64,000 nt of DNA from positions 558,001 to 622,000 of the forward strand of contig NZ_JMLJ01000003.1 in assembly GCF_000686705.1 (NCBI RefSeq), written 5' to 3'. How positions within the stretch are numbered: position 1 is the first letter of the stretch; every line of letters begins with the position of its first letter. Under the pieces are notes generated by a model that was not told the DNA's origin, ran no database searches, and was given only the letters and a program-made list of their open reading frames with translations. Both the position numbers and the translations under genes were made by a program. This stretch comes from Clostridium hydrogeniformans DSM 21757 (GTDB taxonomy: Bacteria > Bacillota > Clostridia > Clostridiales > Clostridiaceae). Of this stretch, positions 54,480-62,895 are shown in pieces.

Positions 54480-55355
54480 CTACTTTAAAATTCTTACTAT
54501 ATTACTTTTAGTCATATTATCTATGTGTAACTGTTTAACTCCTCTTTCTAAAAGCCTAGGTATGAATACATCAAGCTCATAAGCATATCCTATACCCCCT
54601 CTAGACTTTAAGTTAGATTTCCTTGTTATATCCATGGACATAAGTATTTTTTCACTTAATCCTCTCTTACATAATTCATAAAGTAAATCTATTCTAAGGC
54701 CATCTGGCTGATAATTTTCTTTTCCTATAGTGTCAAAGGCCACATTGCATCCTCTATCAATAAGACTTAATATATAATCTAAGTCCCCAGTTAGATCTAC
54801 ATGACTTAATATAACCTTATCTAAATCAATACCATAACTTTCAAATATCTTAAGCTGCTCTATTCCCATAGTTCCAAGAGAAGTATGGGTTATAATAGGT
54901 GCCCCTGTATCTACATGAGCCCTTGATGATGCTTTAAAAATTTTCTCCTCCATAGGAGTTATTACATTTACACTGGTTCCTACTTCACCTATAATTGATG
55001 CCTTTATATTGCTACCTTCAATTCCATTTATAATTTCATCTATCATAATCCTTGAAAGACCTACTTCATCTAAATCATAAGCTTCCTTTGGAAGAAAAGG
55101 TTCTTTGTAATATCCTGTTGAGCAAAGAATGTTAAGTCCACTTTCTTTTGCTACTTTGTCTATATATTCTATATCTCTTCCTATTCCTCTATTTGTAACT
55201 TCAATAATATTAGCTACTCCCTTAGATTTTAATTCCTTAAATTCTTCAATGGTTTCATTAAAAGTATCTAGTCTACAATCTTCGTTTTTCTTTATTCCTG
55301 AGAGGTCTATTTTTACATGTTCGTGTGAATAAGTTATTCCATCTAAAAGCTTCAT
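54480..55355 (-). CDS. php: Phosphotriesterase-homology protein (Php/YhfV)
   Basis: 291 aa with the amidohydrolase/phosphotriesterase barrel. Metal ligands: His11 and His13 (YSHEHV), Glu in IIGEVGTS in place of the carboxylated Lys of true phosphotriesterases, His in THTSLG and SHVDLTGD, and Asp in MSMDITRKS. This matches the E. coli Php (YhfV) pattern. Substrate unknown. The ATG at 55355 follows AAGGAG by nine bases. First gene after the repeat-containing gap behind yhfT. Confidence 0.88.
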   Translation of the reverse strand: MKLLDGITYSHEHVKIDLSGIKKNEDCRLDTFNETIEEFKELKSKGVANIIEVTNRGIGRDIEYIDKVAKESGLNILCSTGYYKEPFLPKEAYDLDEVGLSRIMIDEIINGIEGSNIKASIIGEVGTSVNVITPMEEKIFKASSRAHVDTGAPIITHTSLGTMGIEQLKIFESYGIDLDKVILSHVDLTGDLDYILSLIDRGCNVAFDTIGKENYQPDGLRIDLLYELCKRGLSEKILMSMDITRKSNLKSRGGIGYAYELDVFIPRLLERGVKQLHIDNMTKSNIVRILK

Positions 55356-55541
55356 TATTACCATCTCCTTAATAGGTTTACCCCACCTTATCTATTGAAT
55401 ATTCTCCAAATACCTTTTTAAAATGTTCCTTTTAAGTTATCTTATAAATCTTTTTCATAAAATAACTTATTATCTAAATTAACTAGTATAAACTGATACT
55501 TTGTTTTATTCACTCAACCTTATAATTAAGTTTAAACATAA

Positions 55542-55571
55542 TGTCCCAATACCTAAAAGGTAATGGGACAA
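55542..55571. other. Hairpin within the yhf operon
   Basis: TGTCCCAATACC / GGTAATGGGACA, strong stem with a short loop, between yhfT and php. There is no clear T-tract on the minus strand; it may attenuate the downstream half of the operon or protect an RNA end. Confidence 0.5.
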
Positions 55572-55694
55572 ACTTTTAAACATTTAAATTCATACTTTTA
55601 GGCTTTTAATATATGTTAAAATATTAAGTTATTTTGTATAACAAAGAATAATCTATGTTTATTTTAAAATTACATTAAATAAACATTTTAATTT

Positions 55695-55825
55695 TTATCT
55701 TATGACTTGGGGATGTAACCCCCCATCCTCTAAAAGGTGAGGGATAACAAGTTGCTATGCCCCTAGATTAGCTCATCTAACCTTCAAATATTGGAAAGAA
55801 CACCATCTGAAGAAAGATTCCTTCT
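55695..55825 (-). repeat. Family C multi-hairpin element, copy 4
   Basis: Minus-orientation copy, GAAGGAATCTTTC at the yhfT side to CATAAGATAAA, with the CCTTTTAGAGG-type hairpin kept. It lies immediately after the yhfT stop, inside the yhf operon. It and the hairpin at 55542 fill the gap 55356-55828. Confidence 0.7.
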
Positions 55826-55828
55826 ATA

Positions 55829-57115
55829 TTATCTTGGAGGTAAGTATAATCCTAAAATATAAAGTATATTTATAAGTATTCCAACTGCTATTGCTCCAAC
55901 TGGTCCAACTGCCATATCAACTATTGGTTTCTTAGAAGTTTTGTTAAGTACATATATTCCTATTACTACAAATATTCCAAGTCCTGGTGCCATAGCATCA
56001 GCTGCCATAAATCCACCCATTAAAAGTGCTACTTCTAGAACTCTACTCATAGCAGTTCTTATATTGTCTCCACACTTTTTCACTCCTGGGAATTTATCTA
56101 GCATTCTAGCAAGTACATCTAAAAGTAATATCTCTAAAGACATAACTGCTGCTCCTAAAACAAAGGCTAAAATCGGGCTCTTAACTAGTAATCCTACTAC
56201 GAATATAAATGTCATTCCTATTGGAGTATATACTCCTGTGGTTATTGCTGTAGTTGCAACTAATGGAATGAATCCTATTCCTCTTGCAAAGCTTGTCATA
56301 GCTGCTTCTATATTTTTACCTTCTTTTAAAAGATTTAATGATATTGGGTCTCCTGCAAGTAGTGAAAGACTTGTAGCTGCTGCCACTAATCCACCCATTA
56401 CTGCAAGTATAGGAAGATTTTTCTTTATCTTTTTAACTCTTTCTCCAAAGATTGATACTAAGTCTACCTTAGGTGCATTCTCATCTGGCTTTTCTCTTAT
56501 GGCAAAGAATAACATAATAATCATACCTACAAGTAATGCCATACCTTCTTGATCAAGCTTTATAGTTGCTCCATTGAAATTAAACTTTCCATAATAAAGC
56601 ACAAGTTGTCTAACTACAAAAGATACTACTAAAGTTATAGCTCCTTTTAAAAGTCCGTATTGATAAGCTACAACTAAAGCTGGGAATATAGCAAAGGCTG
56701 CTATTACTGGTGATCCAACAAGCTTCATACTATCTAAGAAATTTACTGGAAGTTTTGCAAATAAATCTACTATAAATTGAAGTCCTAAGACAAGAGCTAT
56801 ACCATAAGCCGCTCCTACTACTCCTGCAACTATAAGACCTTTTGTACCTTTTGGTGACCAAGTTCCTATAATGTCAGTTCCAAGTAATATACTATGAACT
56901 AATATAATTGTTGCCGCTAAAGAAACTGGTATACCAAACCCTATAACAAGTCCGAAACTTAAAGCAAAGGAAGTTGCTGCTAAAGCTTTTTTATCCATTC
57001 TTCCCTCTAGGTATTCTGGAATTATAGGTCTAAGACCATCATTAAATACTGCAACTCCTTTATTTGCAAGGATTGCTGCTAGGGCACCTAAAAGACCCAT
57101 TATTACAAGTTTCAT
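55829..57115 (-). CDS. yhfT: YhfT-like integral membrane protein
   Basis: 428 aa with about ten to twelve hydrophobic segments. Characteristic stretches include LAAILANKGVAVFNDGLRPI, DIIGTWSPKGTKGLIVAG and FARGIGFIPLVATTAITTGV. The E. coli homologue is an uncharacterised transporter. Likely importer of the yhf substrate. The ATG at 57115 is nine bases past AGAGGGG. 27 bp after the DUF2620 gene. Confidence 0.87.
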   Translation of the reverse strand: MKLVIMGLLGALAAILANKGVAVFNDGLRPIIPEYLEGRMDKKALAATSFALSFGLVIGFGIPVSLAATIILVHSILLGTDIIGTWSPKGTKGLIVAGVVGAAYGIALVLGLQFIVDLFAKLPVNFLDSMKLVGSPVIAAFAIFPALVVAYQYGLLKGAITLVVSFVVRQLVLYYGKFNFNGATIKLDQEGMALLVGMIIMLFFAIREKPDENAPKVDLVSIFGERVKKIKKNLPILAVMGGLVAAATSLSLLAGDPISLNLLKEGKNIEAAMTSFARGIGFIPLVATTAITTGVYTPIGMTFIFVVGLLVKSPILAFVLGAAVMSLEILLLDVLARMLDKFPGVKKCGDNIRTAMSRVLEVALLMGGFMAADAMAPGLGIFVVIGIYVLNKTSKKPIVDMAVGPVGAIAVGILINILYILGLYLPPR

Positions 57116-57142
57116 TTTATCCATCCCCTCTAAACTTTATTT

Positions 57143-57499
57143 TTAAAGTATTTTATTTAAAATCACAGGAATAACTTGTTCTGCATGCTGAGGAGTAAAT
57201 CCAAAGGCCTTCTTTCCTGCTTCTATCTCTTTTTCTATATCCTCATTTGATCTTATATTTCCTGGCATTGATACAGTTGCACATAAACTCATGGTAAGCA
57301 TTGCAATTGCCATAGCAAGGGCTCCACCGCCACCTGTATTACATGCACCTAAGTAATAATCTGCTGCTCCTGTTTTTACATCCATAGCTGCCTCAAGGTC
57401 AGATTTAACTGTAACCACTGCCCTATCCCCTGCTATTTTTCTTGTAATATCTGCTACCTTTTCCTTATCTATTTGTCCACCAATAACTATTCTTACCAT
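57143..57499 (-). CDS. yhfU: YhfU-like DUF2620 protein
   Basis: 118 aa, small alpha/beta protein with a Gly-rich DYYLGACNTGGGGALAMAIAM stretch and RSNEDIEKEIEAGKKAFGF near the end, as in YhfU. Its Gly-rich, small-residue-rich helix could pack against a membrane or ligand. Always next to yhfT in this cluster type, which suggests a transporter accessory component. Confidence 0.85.
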   Translation of the reverse strand: MVRIVIGGQIDKEKVADITRKIAGDRAVVTVKSDLEAAMDVKTGAADYYLGACNTGGGGALAMAIAMLTMSLCATVSMPGNIRSNEDIEKEIEAGKKAFGFTPQHAEQVIPVILNKIL

Positions 57500-57692
57500 T
57501 ATGTATATCCTCCTTATAACTTTAAAATAATTTATTTTTAAACTTTTATTATTTTATATACTTAAAATACTTTTAATAAGACTTTTCTTTATCCACTTAC
57601 TAGTATTAATAATATTAAAACTATATATGGAATAATCATTAATTAAAATAAATAATTATAACTCTTATAAGACTTTTAACCTGTTGCTTTTA

Positions 57693-58046
57693 TTATTTAG
57701 AAAACAAAGTACATAAATGCATTCCTATAAAAGGCACTTCATTATCTGGAAGGGTTTCTTCTATTATTTCTTCTATTTTCTTAATAATTACCCTAGCTTT
57801 TTCATAGTTTTCATTCTTCACTATTTCCTCTATTAAAAATTCATCCATGGGGCTCACCGCTTCATCTCTTTCTATTCTAGATAGTGCCATAACCATATGA
57901 GTTACAAACATTGAACCGTTTTCTTCTGTGAGATGAGTGTTATATTCACTTTCTACAACTTCAATTATCTTAAAAATGTTTATATAATTCTCTTCCGACA
58001 ATTGACCTGCTTCCTTTAAAATATCCAATCTCATTTTTAAATCCAT
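57693..58046 (-). CDS. yhfY: YhfY-like PRD-domain protein
   Basis: 117 aa, a single all-helical PTS-regulation domain (PRD) with the conserved His in FVTHMVMALSRI and later FIGMHLCTLF. PRD domains are normally part of antiterminators or activators and are controlled by phosphorylation; here the domain stands alone, so it may modulate YhfZ or the transporter. A predicted YhfZ operator lies directly upstream of its ribosome site. The gap to yhfU (57500-57692) is AT-rich. Confidence 0.8.
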   Translation of the reverse strand: MDLKMRLDILKEAGQLSEENYINIFKIIEVVESEYNTHLTEENGSMFVTHMVMALSRIERDEAVSPMDEFLIEEIVKNENYEKARVIIKKIEEIIEETLPDNEVPFIGMHLCTLFSK

Positions 58047-58066
58047 ATGTTACCCTCCATTATACA

Positions 58067-58086
58067 ATATACAATATTTTGTACAT
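58067..58086. promoter_or_regulatory. Predicted YhfZ operator 2
   Basis: Minus strand reads ATGTACAAAATATTGTATAT, 20 bp, matching the site at 59048 in 6-bp arms and 8-bp spacing. It lies between the yhfZ stop and the yhfY start, next to a possible -10 TATAAT. Confidence 0.6.
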
Positions 58087-58099
58087 TAATTCTAAAATT

Positions 58100-59026
58100 T
58101 TAGTAGTTAGGGATAAGCCTTCCCTGAACTACTGAATTTTGTACATTCAATACTTCTTCAACATTTATAAATTGTTTTAGAAGTTTTCCTATTTCAGGTC
58201 TTTTATTATCTACAACAATTACTGCTTCTGTATCTTTATATTTAAAAATATCATTATCTATAGACTTATAGTTAACACCTATATTGTTATCTTTAATGTC
58301 ATCTATGTTCCAAACTGCTGCATCTATTTCACCTTTTAAAATATTATTTAATAGTTGACTATAGAGTACTGGCTTAAACTCCACTCTCTTCCCTTCACAT
58401 TGATTTAATGTTAAAATCTTATGATCTATTGAAGAGTAATCTATTCCTACTTTCATTCCATCTTCTATGTGTTTTGCCTCTTTACTATTAAAAATTAAAA
58501 TATGCTCTTTAACAAAACTCATGTTGCCAAAATCCACTGCTATCTCCACATCATTATATTCTTTTATATGATGTTCAGCTGCAAGCTTTGACATAACAAC
58601 AAAGTCGTACCTACCATCCTTAAGCATTTTTATTCTATTAGAAGCCCCTCTCATATAAGCTAGATTCAAAGCAAATTTTTGAGAAAACTTACTATTATAT
58701 ATTCCTGTAGCAAGGCCTTCATATATCCTTGAATAAGGAAGTGGCATAACCCCAACTATATTACTTATATCTGCAACTTCTAAAAGCTTTACATAATCTA
58801 TATAGGTAATATAAGTTCCAAGGTGTCCTCTTGGGTCAAGCCTTATACAATCTATATCTTGTAAAATTTTAAGTGCTACTTGAACTGTACCTCTAGCACT
58901 GGAATATTTCTCTGAAAATTTTGCAACAGTACTTATTCTATCTCCTATTTCTAAGGTTAGAAATTCCTTAGCTAGGTTCATAGCCATAAGTCCATTTTTT
59001 TGCATTAATTGTTGTCTTATGGTCAT
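58100..59026 (-). CDS. yhfZ: YhfZ-like transcription regulator
   Basis: 308 aa. N-terminal winged helix (about residues 15-75) with FSEKYSSARGTVQVALKILQ, then a domain that resembles a periplasmic-binding-protein-like ligand sensor (VGVMPLPYSRIYEGLATGIY, RYDFVVMSKLAAEHH). First gene of the yhf operon and presumably its regulator. Two ATGTAC-N8-GTACAT-type palindromes flank it. Starts from ATG after GAGGG. Confidence 0.87.
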   Translation of the reverse strand: MTIRQQLMQKNGLMAMNLAKEFLTLEIGDRISTVAKFSEKYSSARGTVQVALKILQDIDCIRLDPRGHLGTYITYIDYVKLLEVADISNIVGVMPLPYSRIYEGLATGIYNSKFSQKFALNLAYMRGASNRIKMLKDGRYDFVVMSKLAAEHHIKEYNDVEIAVDFGNMSFVKEHILIFNSKEAKHIEDGMKVGIDYSSIDHKILTLNQCEGKRVEFKPVLYSQLLNNILKGEIDAAVWNIDDIKDNNIGVNYKSIDNDIFKYKDTEAVIVVDNKRPEIGKLLKQFINVEEVLNVQNSVVQGRLIPNY

Positions 59027-59047
59027 AAATTTCCCTCTTTTCTATGA

Positions 59048-59067
59048 ATGTACGTTTTTTTGTACAT
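59048..59067. promoter_or_regulatory. Predicted YhfZ operator 1
   Basis: Palindrome ATGTACGTTTTTTTGTACAT, with perfect 6-bp arms, between the promoter and the yhfZ start. Same spacing as the site at 58067. Confidence 0.65.
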
Positions 59068-59080
59068 TGTTTGTATTTTT

Positions 59081-59109
59081 ATTATAACAATAAGTGATAT
59101 TGTTTTCAA
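59081..59109 (-). promoter_or_regulatory. Promoter of the yhf operon
   Basis: Minus-strand -35 TTGAAA (59104-59109) and -10 TATAAT (59081-59086) with a 17-bp spacer; the operator follows about 13 bp after the -10. Confidence 0.75.
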
Positions 59110-59120
59110 TAGTTTTTTTA

Positions 59121-59160
59121 AAAAAAGTTATATAACTAAAATATAGCATATAACTTTTTT
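59121..59160 (-). terminator. Terminator of the EamA-like gene
   Basis: AAAAAAGTTATAT / ATATAACTTTTTT, 16 bp past the stop; separates the EamA-like gene from the yhf promoter. Confidence 0.75.
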
Positions 59161-59176
59161 CTAAACTATTATGTTT

Positions 59177-59608
59177 TTAAGAGTATATTGCCATTAAAAG
59201 AACTCCTACTGATATGAAGATAGCTCCTAGAATACCACCTTTACTTAATCTTTCTCCTAAGAAAATAAATGCTAAGATAATACCAAAGACTACACTTAGC
59301 TTGTCCACTGGTGCAACCTGAGATACCTTTCCATTTTTTAATGCAAGGAAATAAAAAAGCCATGATAAAGCTCCTGCTACTCCACTAAGTATAACAAATG
59401 ACATAGCTTTTTTATTTGCAAGTACTGTGGATATTTCATTAAACTTTCCTTGAGCAAATACCACCACCATTAAAAAAACTGCCATTATAACCGCTCTAAT
59501 AGCTGTGGCTGTATTAGAATCTATTCCTTTCAATCCTAATTTACCAAAAATCCCAACTAAAGCTGCCATAACAGCTGATAATAGAGCATATAATAACCAA
59601 CTTTCCAT
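59177..59608 (-). CDS. EamA-family small transporter
   Basis: 143 aa with four to five hydrophobic helices and the EamA signatures WFLYFLALKNGKVSQVAPVDKLS and FLGERLSKGGILGAIFISVGV. It is one EamA repeat, so it should work as a dimer. It has its own terminator and sits upstream of yhfZ; a functional link to the yhf genes is possible but not shown. Confidence 0.85.
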   Translation of the reverse strand: MESWLLYALLSAVMAALVGIFGKLGLKGIDSNTATAIRAVIMAVFLMVVVFAQGKFNEISTVLANKKAMSFVILSGVAGALSWLFYFLALKNGKVSQVAPVDKLSVVFGIILAFIFLGERLSKGGILGAIFISVGVLLMAIYS

Positions 59609-59962
59609 TTACTAACACCTTCCTTTTTTAAATTAATTAATTTTAATTTCTAAGAATAATCCATTATCCTATATGTTTATTCTAGTAATATTTTATTTAT
59701 CATAATATTCATATATATGGATTTAGCTTCCAATAAGTGCTGTATATTATATAAAATAATACACCTATTATTTTTACTTTCAACCTTAAAAATATAATTT
59801 AGATACATTTCTTTTGTAAACATCAAATGTAAATATTCATTAATATTTAGAAAAACTTCTTAATAAAATAGAAAACTTCTAATAAAAAATAATTTTTCTG
59901 CCTATTACTTAACCCTAGATATTATCATTAATAAATTTCTATAGTATTTTATTTAGAATAAA

Positions 59963-60010
59963 ATAAACCCTATGGTATTACTAAGCTTAAGTAATACCAT
60001 AGGGTTTTAT
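59963..60010 (-). terminator. Nitroreductase terminator
   Basis: AATAAACCCTATGGTATTACT and its inverted match AGTAATACCATAGGGTTTTATT, 17 bp past the stop. Otherwise 59609-60026 is AT-rich and holds nothing recognised. Confidence 0.85.
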
Positions 60011-60026
60011 TGTATTAATTCTAATT

Positions 60027-60767
60027 TTACTCTCTTCCCGTAAACCCTTGATTTTCAAGAGATTCTTTAACCCTTGGGTAGTATATACTCTTATAAACTC
60101 CACTTATTCTTTGAGACCACTGACTCTTATCAGCTCCTCCTGTTCTTTCTTTCAAATAATCACTTATTAAATCATCATAGGAATCAAGTTGTTCTTTTTT
60201 TATCTCTTTATATTTTTCATTATGAACAACAAGTTCTTTAGGCATTCTTGGTTTTTGATCTGGATTTTCCTCTGGATATCCAACTACTAATCCACATATA
60301 GGATAAACGTATTTAGGAAGGTTTAGCATCTCTATAACATCCATTGGATTTTTTCTTATCCCTCCTATAGGAACTGTTCCAAGTCCCATAGATTCTGCTG
60401 CAACTATTGAGTTACCCATGGCAAGACCAACATCTACCGCCCCAACTAAGTTAGCTTCCTCACTAGTTATTATTTTTATCTCTAAGCCATTCTTTTCGCA
60501 GGCTTTAGCTGCTCTATTAAAGTCCATACAATATATTAAAAATACTGGGGCCTCAGCTACATAACCTTGATCTCCCACTAAATGGGCTAGCTTATCTTTA
60601 TTCTCCTTGTCTTTTACAACAATTATAGATACCCCTTGACCATGAATTGAACTTGGTGCCCACTGAGCTGCTTCTAATATATAATTTAACTCTTTCTCTT
60701 CTATATCCCTACTGCTATATTTTCTTATAGATCTATGATTTAATAAACTTTTAACTGTTTCATTCAT
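60027..60767 (-). CDS. NfsA-like oxygen-insensitive nitroreductase
   Basis: 246 aa FMN-dependent flavoprotein. FMN-contact segment LNHRSIRKYSSRDIEE at the N-terminus, LEAAQWAPSSIHGQG, then GLGTVPIGGIRKNP and YPICGLVVGYPEENPDQKPRMP, typical of the NfsA/Frp group. Reduces nitro or quinone substrates with NAD(P)H. Monocistronic; AAGGAG precedes the ATG. Confidence 0.9.
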   Translation of the reverse strand: MNETVKSLLNHRSIRKYSSRDIEEKELNYILEAAQWAPSSIHGQGVSIIVVKDKENKDKLAHLVGDQGYVAEAPVFLIYCMDFNRAAKACEKNGLEIKIITSEEANLVGAVDVGLAMGNSIVAAESMGLGTVPIGGIRKNPMDVIEMLNLPKYVYPICGLVVGYPEENPDQKPRMPKELVVHNEKYKEIKKEQLDSYDDLISDYLKERTGGADKSQWSQRISGVYKSIYYPRVKESLENQGFTGRE

Positions 60768-60990
60768 AATAATTCTCCTTAAGTAGTAATTATTCTCATC
60801 TTAATTTAATAAAATTCTATCACATAAAATTTTCTTAGTAAACCTATAAAAATATACTTATCTTTTTAATATATAAGGCTACTATTGTAAAGTATGTGTA
60901 GAATTCTCATAAAAAATACAATAAACTCTACCATAATTTCTTAAATTAATGAATTATATATAAAGTCAGCTTAAAATAAGTACGATAATG

Positions 60991-61019
60991 TTGAAATTAA
61001 TTTTATTTTGTAATATTAT
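60991..61019 (+). promoter_or_regulatory. Promoter of the lipoprotein gene
   Basis: -35 TTGAAA (60991-60996), 17-bp spacer, -10 TATTAT (61014-61019). Confidence 0.6.
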
Positions 61020-61050
61020 TTTTATATAAGGTTAGGAGGTAATATCTAAA

Positions 61051-61950
61051 ATGAATAAACTTTTAAAATTCGCAGTACCTGTCCTTGCAGGAGTCATTCT
61101 TTTTGCTGGATGTACTAATAAAAAGGATGAACCTAAGGTAGTAACTTCTGAAACTACCACAAGTGAAAAAGGTCCATTTCAGAATATAATAAATAAAAAT
61201 GGGTCTCTAGAGAGTTTCTACAGCAAGACTTACATAACTATGGATACAAAGAAAGATAATAAAGATCCAAAAACTACTAAGTTAACTACAGAGCTTACAA
61301 CTACAAATAAAGGAAAGAACCTATATATTAGTAATACTTCAAAAGATATGCCATCCTTAAAATCTGAAGTATATATGGATGAAACTACTCTTTTATTTAA
61401 GCCTAGTGATTCTAAAAACTTCTTAGATATAACTAATACAGCTAACTATTCAGCAATAGTTGGAGATGTATACTCAGGAAACGGTACTTTTTCTAGTAGC
61501 AAGCTTATAAAAAAGGCTTATGCTATACTTAATGAGAGTAAAGATTTAAAGTTTGAAGATAAAACAAAATCTATAGAAGATACAAAGTTAAATTTTAAAA
61601 CTGTAAATGTTACTATTCCTGGTAAGGATGCTCGAGATGACTTAATAGAAATGTTTAAGGGAACCTTAGAAGGTGACTTTAAAACTAAAGAAGAACTTGC
61701 TTCTTTCTTATCCAAGCTTACCTTTGGTGATGTTAATATAACTTTTTATATTAACAAGGATGATATAATAAAGAGTACAGATATTTCTGTGGTTATGTCA
61801 TACGATAAATTTGAAATGAAGGTAACTATGGATTCTAATTTAATTTACTATAATGATAAGGCTATAGCATTACCTAAAATAGATAAATCTACTGTTAAGT
61901 CTTATGATGAGTATACTAAGAGTAAAGAAAAAACTAAATCTAATAAATAA
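61051..61950 (+). CDS. Secreted lipoprotein
   Basis: 299 aa. Lipobox LFAGC at about residues 17-21, so it is lipidated at Cys21 and held at the outer face of the membrane. A Thr/Lys-rich linker and a beta-rich body with KLTTELTTTNKGKNLYI and KMESNLIYYND-like strands suggest a LolA/LppX-like fold, as in other Firmicute lipoproteins of this size; this is an inference. Monocistronic, with AGGAGG and a promoter upstream and a terminator after. Confidence 0.75.
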   Translation: MNKLLKFAVPVLAGVILFAGCTNKKDEPKVVTSETTTSEKGPFQNIINKNGSLESFYSKTYITMDTKKDNKDPKTTKLTTELTTTNKGKNLYISNTSKDMPSLKSEVYMDETTLLFKPSDSKNFLDITNTANYSAIVGDVYSGNGTFSSSKLIKKAYAILNESKDLKFEDKTKSIEDTKLNFKTVNVTIPGKDARDDLIEMFKGTLEGDFKTKEELASFLSKLTFGDVNITFYINKDDIIKSTDISVVMSYDKFEMKVTMDSNLIYYNDKAIALPKIDKSTVKSYDEYTKSKEKTKSNK

Positions 61951-61983
61951 AATATACCTAGGGTTAATTCCCTAGGTATATTT
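61951..61983 (+). terminator. Lipoprotein gene terminator
   Basis: AATATACCTAGGG / CCCTAGGTATATT followed by T-rich sequence. Confidence 0.85.
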
Positions 61984-62122
61984 ATTTTTCTTATATTTCA
62001 TTTAAATTCTATAAAGTCTTTTCCCTAAAAACCTCTGTTTTATTCTTAGGATTTAGGGCCGTATTTAATATTATAGTTGAGACACCAACTGTAATAGATC
62101 TTTACTAATTAGTCATCACTTT

Positions 62123-62347
62123 TTAAAAACTATAATCTATTTTTTCTACTGATTTATCAACTATTTGTGCCTCAACCTTTTCCTTAAGTCCTACTCCCTG
62201 AAAAGTTAAAACATTAGTAGTAATTATCTTGTCCATAAGTGCTGTAACTTCATCTTTTAAAATATTTTCCCTTACTGGGGATATATTAACCCTTACCTTC
62301 TTTCCTAATAAATTTATAAAAGTTAAAACTAAAGTTCTATTATCCAT
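62123..62347 (-). CDS. DUF2922 family small protein
   Basis: 74 aa. Pattern of DUF2922: a start MDNRTLVLTFINLLGKKVRVNI, then VTALMDKIITTNVL and a charged end. Function unknown. It lies 45 bp after the DUF1659 gene, the usual pair in Firmicutes. AAGGAGG precedes the ATG. Confidence 0.8.
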   Translation of the reverse strand: MDNRTLVLTFINLLGKKVRVNISPVRENILKDEVTALMDKIITTNVLTFQGVGLKEKVEAQIVDKSVEKIDYSF

Positions 62348-62392
62348 GAAAACCCCTCCTTAAATATTTTTTTAATAACTATTAACCTAACC

Positions 62393-62611
62393 CTACTTCT
62401 CAATACTATAAGTATTCTCTTTTACTATCTCTCCCAGTGGATATGATAGGAACTTTTCTATTTCCTTAGAAACCTCATAAATTTTACTGTCATCTGCTCC
62501 ATCTTCTAAAAACCCTATCCTTACCTTTTTAAACTTATCCTTTCCTTTTTCATCCTTACCTACTATCACCTTTAAACTTAATAAGCTTTTTGATATTGTT
62601 GAATTTGCCAT
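62393..62611 (-). CDS. DUF1659 family small protein
   Basis: 72 aa, matching DUF1659: SKSLLSLKVIVGKDEKGKDK, FKKVRIGFLEDGADDSKIYEVS. Function unknown. First of the pair. The ATG at 62611 follows AAAGGAG by nine bases, which favours it over an ATG at 62617. Confidence 0.78.
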   Translation of the reverse strand: MANSTISKSLLSLKVIVGKDEKGKDKFKKVRIGFLEDGADDSKIYEVSKEIEKFLSYPLGEIVKENTYSIEK

Positions 62612-62744
62612 ATTCATCAACTCCTTTCACTTATTAGCTATACGGAACCTTACTATATTTACTAAATAATTTTAAAAACTTTGTTTAATTTTAAAATTAG
62701 ACCTATTCCAAAAGTCACTATAATATTTTAAAACTTAAGTCTTC

Positions 62745-62848
62745 TATAGGGTTTTAAGTTTTAAACTTAATTTATACATCTATCCAAAGAAAGATAAATC
62801 AAGGATATTTTTAAGAGATAAGTTAAGTGTTTATGTAAAAACCCTATA
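62745..62848 (-). repeat. Family B 104-bp element
   Basis: Minus-orientation, nearly identical to the copy at 50588 (TATAGGGTTTTAAGTTTTAA at one end, AAAAACCCTATA at the other). Confidence 0.85.
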
Positions 62849-62871
62849 AAAACTTAACTTATAAACTAAAA

Positions 62872-62895
62872 GACCCAGCTATATTAAACTGGATC
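62872..62895 (-). terminator. Hairpin overlapping the end of the 302-aa gene
   Basis: GACCCAG / CTGGATC with a TTTT tail on the minus strand; the stem includes the last codons of the gene. Confidence 0.6.

Noticed and set aside
55941-56552. Plus-strand open frame of 203 codons inside yhfT
   Set aside because: Antisense shadow of a membrane protein gene; no start signal or family pattern.
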